From Mytilisepta virgata (Eukaryota; Mollusca; Bivalvia; Mytilida; Mytilidae): a stretch of 64,000 nucleotides of DNA. The notes beneath the pieces were generated by a model that ran no database searches, was not told where the DNA came from, and saw only the letters and a program-made list of their open reading frames with translations. Where the stretch lies: NCBI GenBank assembly GCA_028015205.1, contig CM051514.1, forward strand, positions 30,644,150-30,708,149, given 5' to 3'. This document shows, one piece after another, positions 60,401-64,000 of this stretch. The first letter of the stretch is position 1. Each line of letters opens with the position of its first letter. Position numbers and translations under genes: made by a program.

Positions 60401-63354
60401 TCTGGGGGAAAAGGGGGCGGGGGGGGGGGGGGGGTCCAGCTAGGCTATATATGTACGTGCTATGTGTTTGGGAAATTTTCGCATTTCTCCCTAGGCATTT
60501 TTTAAAAACTTTTCTTCCTTGTTCCCCCATTGGCGGAACAAGGAACAAAAAGTTTTTAAAAAATGCCTACGGATAAATGCGAAAATTTCCCAAACACATA
60601 GCCCGTACATATATATTAAATTGCAGCGTTGCTTGTCTTCATCAAATTCAAGTGTCTCAACTTTATTACACCTATATGACCACACATTAAAGCCTATTGT
60701 ATTATATAGCAGTGAAATTTGGGGGGTGTTTTCCCCTGAATCCTCTGCTTGCAAGAAAAATAATGATTATATATTAGAAAAGGTATTTTCAGGTGATATT
60801 TCTGAGAAATCACAAATAAAAGTTTTGAAATATATCCTTGGTGTTAATAAAAAATCCAGTAATATAGCAATTATGTCTGAGCTTGGCAGAATCCCTGTAT
60901 ATTTTTCTATTATTTTGTCAATGTTGAAATATTATCATAGACTAGAAAATTTAAAGGAAGGTCTATTGTATGATGCCTATATATGTAACAGGCAATTGCA
61001 TTCTTGTAAAGTTAATACTTGGTATTCTAGTATTATGTTCATATTGAAAGAGATAGATTTACCAATATCAAGTTTAAAGGAACTAAAATTAGGTCGTTTA
61101 TGCAAAATTGTTAAAAATAAACTATCAAAAAGTTTCCTCAACTTTTGGGATGGCTTTAGAGAAAGTAGTTTAAATTCTGACAAAGGGAAATTATTAACAT
61201 ACTTCACTGTTAAAAGATGTTTTGAAAGAGAGAAATATCATGATTTAAATGATTTTAAAATTAGACAATCAATTTGTAAAATTTGAGTTAGTGCTTATTG
61301 TTTAAAAATAGAAACTGATAGATATGCTAAAAATTATACTGAACGTTCACAAAGACTATGTACTAAGTGCATACTTGGAGAGGTTGAAGACGAGGAACAC
61401 TTTTTAGCTCAATGTCCATTGTATTTTATGAAAATATATCTGTATTTTGTAATAATTTTGGGAACCTGAATAAAACAGCAAAGTTTATTTGGCTATTGAA
61501 TAATGAAAATATTAATGTCCTAAAAACATTGGGTTTATTTATAAATAAGTGTTTAGAAATAAGAAATTCTATATAATAACATGCAAATATTTTAATTGAT
61601 ATATTATGATAATATAGATATTGTGCATATAATATGGCTCTGACCTGACTGCGGTTATAGTGGGTTTAAATATATATATGTAAACTGTATATGTAACTCC
61701 AATGATATAAATCATTTGTATTTGATTGCTTGCTCTTAATGGGCCCTTAATTGGAAATAAAATTCTTCTTATAGCCTAGCTGGAACCCCCCCCTTTCCCC
61801 CAGATTTAATCCCGGTCCCCATTAAAAAATATCCTAGCTAGATTCGCACCTGCCCCATGCATCCGCCTATATACACGCAATCGTAAAATTGATTAACAAG
61901 CTAGGCCTTGCAGACTTTCACATAAATAAAAAAAATGAAAACATTATCTCAAGGGATCATGAAAAAACCGACAAATATTGCTGCACGACGATCCATCCAC
62001 TACATGGCACAATTAATTGCCTGGCCATGACAAAATTATTTTTTATTACTATATAGTTAATTAAAAAACACGTTTCAGTAGTTTGCATCTTTCAGAGTCT
62101 AATCAACAAACATACCGCTATAAAATTAAAAATGTTCTATCAGCTATTTTTACTTCCGGCATTCCTTGATGACTATTTTTATCTACAGAAGAATCACACT
62201 GCCACCTGGCGTTAATTCGGTTATACGTTAGATGTTTGCATTTGTCCGTTGATTTTATTTTAAGCTGTTCGTTTAACATCGATGTTCATTAGTTTTTTTT
62301 TCATTCGAGTCTGTTGATTTTACTTTATGCTGTTCATTTAACATCGATGTCTGTTAGTTTTGCATTGGAGTCTGTTTATTTAATTTTAAGCTGTTCGTTT
62401 AACATCGATGTCCATTAGTTTTGCATTGGCGTCTGTTGATTTTGTTTTAAGCTGTTAAATTTTTTTTGACGTCTTTTTTACCCTTTTCGCCGCCCATAGT
62501 TGAGCATTACATAGAAATGAAATATGAGAAATTATCGTATTTCCCTATAGCTATATCGACCTGCAGAAGCCTTCAGAATTTCCCATATTTCGGCACTGTG
62601 ACGTCGTAAAGAGTTGACCCGACCCTAATATGAGCTGACCCGAATATATCAGCGACGTCATAATGTTTGACCCAACGTTGACCCGAATATATCAGGAAAA
62701 CATCCGGTTATAGGCGGATGGCCATTGAAAGTAAGAAATTCCATTAAGATTGCTAGTTAACAATACGATAAATTTATCATCAAGTTTTCTTCAAACAAAT
62801 ATTGTAAAATATAAGCCGCTCGACACAATATGAAGCTTTTTGGCTCGTTCGCTAAATTCACTCGCTGAAAAAGCTTCACATTGTGTCTCGCGGCTGATAT
62901 TTTACGATATACGTTTGCAGAAAACCTGATAATATGTACTTATGTAAAGTAAAAAATGTAATATCAACCATTCATAGAATATATCGTACAGCTTTCAAAT
63001 TCCAATACTTGAAATCATTGCATACGATCAGGTCTAACTGATCTATAAATATGTACTACCGTATTTACATGTAGATATTGTTTTCTGCTGCCCATATTTA
63101 AGACATTGTGCACAACTGACGAGAATCAATGTGTCATTGCAAGCATATAGAATGTATAAAAATAATATAATTAATGTAGGGTCAAAAGGATAAAGTCAAC
63201 AAGTGACAATACAATATCAACTTCTTCGATAAAAATTATAGGAGGAACTAACCAACACATTTACAACACTGGTCTCCAGCAGTACAACAGACACCACTTG
63301 CATCTGGCGCTTCATTTGGTCCGCAAGTTGCTTTGCAATCGCAGTCAACATCAT
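39993..63354 (-). CDS. Multi-exon gene for a modular cysteine-rich, probably secreted protein (partial, 5' end outside window)
   Basis: Eight exons are readable from right to left: 63354-63253, 57562-57512 (damaged), 57209-57108, 49314-49216, 47598-47488, 45256-45149, 43926-43792 and 40171-39993. All intact internal exons have AG upstream, GT downstream and phase 1 at both ends, so each is a symmetric module of 32-44 codons plus the split codons. Each encodes one domain with paired cysteines: C-n-C-n-C-x9-12-CC-x4/5-CC, usually with a final C. Introns of 0.3-7.8 kb are filled with transposons. Symmetric 1-1 exons are typical of extracellular modular proteins, and eight cysteines per about 33 residues suggest disulfide-rich folding outside the cytosol. 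The signal peptide and first exons are beyond the window. I do not recognise the family and assign no function. A decayed locus is unlikely because six internal exons keep frame, phase and splice sites. Confidence 0.75.
40172..41840. other. Intron, no feature recognised
   Basis: First part of the last intron of the cysteine-rich gene. AT-rich, no repeat boundaries identified. Open frames here are short and lack motifs. Confidence 0.5.
42059..42341. mobile_element. 283-bp TTAA MITE, second family
   Basis: TTAAGGTGGTACCCAACAC at the left and GTGTTGGGTACCACCTTAA at the right form perfect inverted termini of about 19 bp including TTAA on both sides. It is unrelated in sequence to the GGATG MITE apart from TTAA targeting. 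It is inserted inside the repeat at 41850-43640. Confidence 0.85.
42855..43022. repeat. 57-bp direct repeats ending in an inverted half unit
   Basis: CCTGTGACAACTTTTGACTC and following AATAATGTAG-like sequence occur about 2.5 times (from 42871, 42913 and 42952). They are followed immediately by the inverted words GTCGAGTCAAAAG and GTGTCACAGGAGCTAC, giving a hairpin at 42950-43005. Confidence 0.8.
43140..43580. repeat. Minisatellite of the palindrome ATAAGATATCTTAT
   Basis: About 18 copies of ATAAGATATCTTAT or close variants at a spacing of about 19-23 bp. Each copy is itself a perfect or near-perfect palindrome centred on GATATC. The open frames of 146 codons over it (ISYKLYKISSKVYKIS-type) are translation of the array and not a gene. 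Confidence 0.9.
43792..43926 (-). CDS. Exon of the cysteine-rich gene (module with single first Cys)
   Basis: 135 bp, acceptor TGTTATAG, donor GTAAGT, phase 1-1, 44 whole codons. Cysteine pattern C-x8-C-x7-C-x12-C-x6-CC. The first CC pair of other modules is reduced to CF, so this domain has an odd cysteine count within the exon. A glycine/serine stretch (GPSGGGS) lengthens the loop. It is the longest module and the most diverged internal one. Confidence 0.75.
43927..45148. other. Intron
   Basis: AT-rich intron between two modules. The stretch 44541-44810 has an open minus-strand frame and might be a dispersed repeat, but I cannot identify it. Confidence 0.5.
45149..45256 (-). CDS. Exon of the cysteine-rich gene
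   Basis: 108 bp, acceptor CTTTCAG, donor GTAAAA, phase 1-1, 35 whole codons. Pattern C-x6-C-x6-C-x10-CC-x4-CC, with the signature GDCCEGQKCC near the end. It lacks the last single cysteine of other modules within the exon. Confidence 0.8.
45527..45764 (+). mobile_element. tRNA-derived SINE, copy 3, with perfect 15-bp TSD
   Basis: A box GTGGCCGAGTGG and B-box region GTGAGTTCAGATCTCAC. The central domain (CTCTCCGGGTACTCCGGCTT) is well preserved, with tail CTAACTAAACAAAT. ATCAACCAAAATCGG is duplicated exactly at 45512-45526 and 45765-45779. It lacks about 25 bp after the tRNA head that copy 1 has. It lies in an intron, opposite to the gene's direction. Confidence 0.9.
46130..46500 (+). mobile_element. 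Foldback-family fragment
   Basis: TCGGTCGTCCGTCTGTCTAT near 46156, then GTGATCTTCTTGAGAACCG and AATAGGCTTCG words as in the 21-kb element. Short and diverged. Confidence 0.4.
46932..47331. mobile_element. 400-bp TTAA MITE, diverged copy of the GGATG family
   Basis: Starts TTAAGAAATGTTCGCT and ends AGCGAACGTCCTTAA. Length and internal words (GGCATTGAAAATTTG, GGATAAAACCAGATGATTCT) align with 59536-59924, so this is an older member of the same family. Confidence 0.7.
47488..47598 (-). CDS. Exon of the cysteine-rich gene
   Basis: 111 bp, acceptor ATTTTAG, donor GTGAGT, phase 1-1, 36 whole codons. Pattern C-x5-C-x3-C-x11-CC-x4-CC-x2-C, signature GPCCDGQRCCLPC. Shares the DG(Q/K)(R/K)CCL core with the neighbouring 49.2-kb exon, suggesting these two are closest relatives. 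Confidence 0.85.
47829..48745. mobile_element. Element with GTTCC / GGAAC palindromic subterminal arrays
   Basis: Left end AAAATTTGTTCC-n-TGAAAAAGGTTCCACTG and right end (reverse complement) AAAATTTGTTCC-n-TGTGAAAAAGTTCCAGTG are inverted. Inside each end, GTTCC and GGAAC words repeat at about 25-40 bp spacing, joined by AAATTTCAT. Left array: 47838-48075. Right array: 48600-48745, including GTTCCATTGGAAC and GTTCCTTTGGAAC. The centre is AT-rich and non-coding. No target duplication was found. Confidence 0.7.
49216..49314 (-). CDS. Exon of the cysteine-rich gene
   Basis: 99 bp, acceptor TTTACAG, donor GTGAGT, phase 1-1, 32 whole codons. Pattern C-x1-C-x3-C-x11-CC-x4-CC-x2-C, signature RTCCDGKKCCLAC. 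Shortest intact module. Confidence 0.85.
49671..49786. mobile_element. 100-bp MITE with 8-bp direct repeats
   Basis: GGACAACC flanks both sides (49671-49678 and 49779-49786). The termini inside are CCAAACTCCGGG and CCGGGGAGTTTG, and the middle carries TATCCGTTCCGG facing ACGGATACGGACGG. An 8-bp duplication fits hAT-type integration. Confidence 0.6.
49800..51150. other. Intron, no feature recognised
   Basis: AT-rich. Short open frames on both strands (e.g. 50750-51041) are mutually antisense and have no domain. Confidence 0.5.
51160..51600 (+). mobile_element. Tail of a foldback-family element
   Basis: Interior words such as AAGTCAATATGGCCACCAC precede the stem-loop CCCGCGCTCGCGCGGG and the end TTCAATGTCTAGTTGTTATA. 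The head is not identified. Confidence 0.45.
51855..52095. repeat. Foldback with two CTGATGA-stem-GAAA motifs
   Basis: ATGTCTAAAAAGTTT and AAATAAAACAAATA on the left face ATTTGTTTTATTTT and CTTTTTAGACAT-like sequence on the right, with TTGAATTATAA/TTATAATTCAA between. The centre holds two direct units: CTGATGA-A-GAATCTCAGTAATCC-GAAA at 51937-51964 and CGATGA-A-GGATCTCAGTGATCC-GAAA at 51989-52014. GGATC/GATCC forms a stem in the second unit. The layout resembles a dimeric, degenerate hammerhead-like core, but stem III is not evident. Confidence 0.5.
52100..53290. other. Intron, no gene recognised
   Basis: AT-rich sequence with a (TA)n run at about 52097-52112. Around 53090-53290, words like GATGCAGAGGTCACTAAGGG and AAATGCACAGATCATCAAGG repeat loosely. 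Nothing else supported. Confidence 0.5.
53484..53520 (-). other. Hairpin with GAAA downstream of the Penelope endonuclease
   Basis: ACTCATGATCAA-GACCATATTGGTC-GAAATGT-TGAGT on the minus strand. The outer ACTCA/TGAGT can pair and the inner GACCA/TGGTC is a perfect stem followed by GAAA. The order (outer stem, ATGA-like core, inner stem, GAAA, outer stem) resembles a type I hammerhead ribozyme with a lost stem III. Hammerheads are known in Penelope-like elements, but this core is not canonical. Confidence 0.4.
53676..54038 (-). pseudogene. Penelope-like element GIY-YIG endonuclease domain
   Basis: The minus-strand frame begins VYVIVCTNCDKVYIGETCRR, matching the GIY-YIG motif as it appears in Penelope-like elements (paired cysteines CTNC between the first Tyr and YIG). 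Then come the Arg of ETCRRLGDCFAEH, a GNHF block, GHSSSDVRVTVL, and a Glu in RLEQKIIFSLGTLRPRGIN, where the Glu is the expected metal-binding residue. The RT domain that should precede it (plus-strand coordinates above 54040) is missing, so this is a 5'-truncated copy. It lies in an intron in the same orientation as the gene. Confidence 0.9.
54413..54438. repeat. (GATT)n microsatellite
   Basis: Six to seven GATT units. Confidence 0.9.
54713..55417. mobile_element. 705-bp TIR element, copy 1
   Basis: Termini CATATGGCAAAATGCTGGGT and (reverse complement of the right end) CATATGGCAAAATTGCGGGT. The interior has GAAAACTTCCTTTGGCGGAT, GATTACGCTATGGGAGAC and two TTATGTATNATCTCGCCTTG-like words. Non-coding. 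Superfamily not determined. No clear target duplication. Confidence 0.75.
55763..56077 (-). pseudogene. LINE ORF2 C-terminal fragment with CCHC knuckle
   Basis: The minus-strand translation contains TFRISAHKLAIETGRYKGT, then VCTRCSKNEVEDEIHFLFNC, a C-x2-C-n-H-x4-C knuckle. This arrangement closes the ORF2 of non-LTR elements of the CR1/I-like kind and is shared with the fragment at 60.6-61.4 kb. The upstream RT is absent because the next sequence is the TIR element copy 2. The family is inferred from motif wording. Confidence 0.7.
56043..57067 (+). repeat. Segmental duplication, copy 1 (~1.03 kb)
   Basis: Matches 57570-58597 almost base for base, including the TIR element copy and flanks on both sides. 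The left breakpoint is inside the LINE C-terminal fragment; the right breakpoint is in the intron just downstream (minus-strand sense) of the 57.1-kb exon. Confidence 0.9.
56090..56792. mobile_element. 703-bp TIR element, copy 2
   Basis: Same termini as copy 1 (CATATGGCAAAATGCAGGGT at the left, GTACCCGCAATTCGGCCACATG-type at the right). More similar to copy 3 than to copy 1, as expected from the segmental duplication. Confidence 0.8.
57108..57209 (-). CDS. Exon of the cysteine-rich gene
   Basis: 102 bp, acceptor ATTCTTAG, donor GTAAGT, phase 1-1, 33 whole codons. Pattern C-x1-C-x3-C-x11-CC-x5-CC-x1-C, identical spacing to the 63.3-kb exon. Signatures ACDCKSTC and GDKCCKC. Confidence 0.85.
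57512..57562 (-). CDS. Truncated exon of the cysteine-rich gene
   Basis: Reads ESGFCCSDSDVCCICA in phase, followed by donor GTAAGC, so the second half of a module with pattern CC-x5-CC-x1-C is intact. The first half, with three cysteines, is missing: the sequence is cut within a few bases of 57568-57570, where the duplicated 1.03-kb block begins. A chance CGATAG before 57562 could act as an acceptor and restore phase 1, giving a half-module of 51 bp. Whether it is spliced is unknown. The spacing matches the 57.1 and 63.3 kb exons, which makes them its paralogues. Confidence 0.6.
57570..58597 (+). repeat. Segmental duplication, copy 2 (~1.03 kb)
   Basis: Offset of about 1527 bp from copy 1. 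Its left end carries only the first dozen codons of the LINE fragment. The right end stops at TTTATGTGTATA, after which unrelated sequence starts. Confidence 0.9.
57616..58322. mobile_element. 707-bp TIR element, copy 3
   Basis: Carried inside segmental duplication copy 2. Termini CATTTGGCAAAATGCAGGGT and GGCCACATG. Confidence 0.8.
58950..59455 (+). repeat. Arm A of a multi-arm palindrome
   Basis: Contains AGATTCGCACCTGCCCC, ACAATCGTAAAATTG, TAATCAACATACCGCTATAA, GCCACCTGGCGTTAATTCGG and GTTGATTTTATTTTAAGCTG. It is a direct copy of 61800-62290 and an inverted copy of 59925-60400. The upstream part 58600-58950 is not recognised. Confidence 0.8.
59455..60450 (-). repeat. Arm B of the multi-arm palindrome (interrupted by a MITE)
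   Basis: Reverse-complement copy of arm A and of 61775-62370. Interrupted by the TTAA MITE at 59536-59924. The junction with arm A near 59455 is itself a tight palindrome (TTGATTTTATTTT / AAATCAACAGCC). Includes an oligo-G run (60418-60434) facing the oligo-C run in the other arm (61788-61800). Confidence 0.85.
59536..59924. mobile_element. 389-bp TTAA MITE, copy 2, with reconstructable empty site
   Basis: Starts TTAAGGATGATCGCTGG and ends CAGCGAGCATCCTTAA. The flanks AACAGC and AATAAAATCAACGG join as AACAGC-TTAA-AATAAAATC in the other palindrome arm (reverse complement of 62254-62270). This shows a single TTAA at the empty site and TTAA on both sides here: the duplication is directly seen. 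Confidence 0.9.
60459..60602. repeat. 144-bp near-perfect hairpin
   Basis: CTATGTGTTTGGGAAATTTT at 60459 faces AAAATTTCCCAAACACATAG at the right end. Arms of about 65 bp surround a loop of about 10 bp (CCCATTGGCG at about 60526). It lies at the 5' edge of the LINE fragment. Confidence 0.9.
60600..61770 (+). mobile_element. 5'-truncated LINE (CR1/I-like) with 3' UTR
   Basis: Starts in the hairpin, holds the post-RT C-terminal region, and ends in a non-coding tail with GGGCCCTTAATTGGAAATAAA at about 61741-61760. It is sandwiched between inverted arms B and C. RT is absent. Confidence 0.7.
60610..61440 (+). pseudogene. LINE ORF2 C-terminal region, one in-frame stop
   Basis: Contains the post-RT blocks LHLYDHTLKPIVLYSSEIWG, then KVLKYILGVNKKSSNIAIMS with ELGRIPV. 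After the in-frame TGA at 61284-61286 the same frame continues with VSAYCLKIETDRYAKNY and RLCTKCILGEVEDEEHFLAQ-C, a C-x2-C-n-H-x4-C knuckle. This order is typical of CR1/I-like ORF2 C-termini. One stop, and probably a frameshift after 61430, mark it as a pseudogene. Confidence 0.75.
61775..62370 (+). repeat. Arm C of the multi-arm palindrome
   Basis: Inverted relative to arm B (TAGCCTAGCTGGAACCCCCC at the left edge faces CCAGCTAGGCTATA at 60435-60450). Without the MITE the arm is uninterrupted and serves as the empty site. Confidence 0.85.
62235..62465 (+). repeat. ~62-bp tandem repeat (GTTGATTTTATTTTAAGCTG)
   Basis: Four units each with GTCTGTTGATTTT-like, AAGCTGTTCGTTTAACATCG and TTAGTTTTGCATT words. 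The same unit appears singly, in inverted order, around 59390-59540. Confidence 0.85.
62560..62720 (+). repeat. Short direct repeats (TTGACCCGAATATATCAG)
   Basis: TGACCCGAATATATCAG occurs twice (about 62637 and 62681), with GTTGACCC words and GACGTCA-type palindromes nearby. Unassigned. Confidence 0.7.
62812..62905. repeat. Hairpin AGCCGCTCGACACAAT (small MITE-like)
   Basis: ATAAGCCGCTCGACACAATA and GAAGCTTTTT at the left face AAAAAGCTTCACATTGTGTC and TCGCGGCTGATAT at the right, with a loop of about 25 bp. No target duplication seen. Confidence 0.75.
63253..63354 (-). CDS. First visible exon of the cysteine-rich gene
   Basis: 102 bp, acceptor ATATCCAG, donor GTTAGT, phase 1-1, 33 whole codons. 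Pattern C-x1-C-x3-C-x11-CC-x5-CC-x1-C, signatures DCDCKATC and GDQCCKC. Same length and cysteine spacing as the 57.1-kb exon. Because its acceptor is phase 1, at least one more upstream exon must lie beyond 64000. Confidence 0.85.
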
Positions 63355-64000
63355 CTGGATATTTGAAAAAAAAAGAACACGACATAATTGAAAGAAGATA
63401 GAATACACGTAAATTTTCATGATTTTTTTAACCCAGTTTTATGTTAATTACCTACTTATACTTGCAATATAACTTATTTTGTCTGAAAGCGCCATTTCAG
63501 CTATTTTTTATGTCAAACCTCTTGATTTGTAAAATTTCTCAAATTTCAGGCAAATCAAGATAAAAATAAAAAAACAAGATATACTGCCTAAACGTCAATG
63601 AAGAACTGCTGAAACCAGTTTATCACAGTAAAGAATGAATCATGTAAAATTTAACTTTAAGTTTTTTGAACAGATTTGAATAAGCCTTCATCGTCCTTGA
63701 ATGATTGCAAGACTTTACTTGACTTAATCTCTCGTTATTTTGTTTTTGTTTGATAATATTTTGAACCAGAAAATAAAGAAAAAGTAAAAATTAACAAGAT
63801 CAGAATGTCAGTTTAGGACTTACACTTAGGCACTAGCGTTACGTTGAATAACTTTGTTCAATTTGAATAATTAAACTAATTTGAACGTTTTTATCTGCGA
63901 TGTTTTTGCAATGAAACATTTAAAATTTCAATTTTGGTATTGGAAATTTCCAAAAAATTAAAGCAAATATTGCTACAGGTGTAATGTTATGAGTGACCTC
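63355..64000. other. Intron continuing past the window edge
   Basis: AT-rich. No further cysteine-rich exon seen before the end. Confidence 0.5.

Overview
The window is AT-rich eukaryotic DNA with no bacterial-style gene packing. The repeat content points to a mollusc, most likely a bivalve: foldback elements with stem-loop heads and internal minisatellites, tRNA-derived SINEs, Penelope-like elements, TTAA-targeted MITEs, and LINE debris. The species cannot be named from the sequence alone. Most open reading frames here are chance or shadow frames inside repeats.

The one convincing host gene lies on the minus strand in the right-hand third (about 39962-63354, continuing past the right edge). 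I assembled it by eye from exons of 99-135 bp that are too short to stand out as ORFs. Seven GT-AG bounded exons plus a terminal exon with a stop codon and AATAAA can be read. Each encodes one short cysteine-rich module of the general form C-x-C-x3-C-x11-CC-x4/5-CC-x1/2-C. All complete internal exons are symmetric phase 1-1, so the gene looks like a modular, disulfide-rich, probably secreted protein that grew by exon duplication. One exon is broken at a segmental-duplication breakpoint. I do not recognise the family.

Layout. 1-5 kb: a dispersed repeat (R1) split by a hAT-like element, then one arm (R2) of a long inverted repeat. 5.5-9.5 kb: a 5'-truncated L1/Tx1-like LINE with endonuclease C-terminus, full RT and CCHC, broken by one frameshift. 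9.8-13.9 kb: weakly structured DNA, a minisatellite-bearing foldback element holding a SINE with a perfect 12-bp target duplication, and a third R1 copy holding a 102-bp MITE. 13.9-20.1 kb: the other R2 arm and a satellite-like array interrupted by three related foldback elements. 21-27.4 kb: more of these elements and Penelope-like RT fragments in both orientations. 27.35-28.5 kb: a 577-bp near-perfect tandem duplication. 29.15-34.53 kb: a nested set of palindromes whose outermost unit has terminal inverted repeats and about thirty copies of TTTAACGCGWTAAA. 34.5-40 kb: a TTAA MITE, a SINE and a 160-bp minisatellite element. 40-63 kb: introns of the cysteine-rich gene, filled with palindromic-motif arrays, MITEs, a SINE, a Penelope endonuclease fragment, LINE 3' ends, a triplicated 705-bp TIR element and a multi-arm palindrome at 58.9-62.4 kb.

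A recurring theme is that several unrelated elements carry dense arrays of their own private short palindrome (AACGCGTT, ATATCGATAT, AAGATATCTT, GTTCC-n-GGAAC, CTTGTCC-n-GGACAAG). These look like family-specific subterminal protein-binding arrays. With the cysteine-rich gene, they are the most interesting content of the window.
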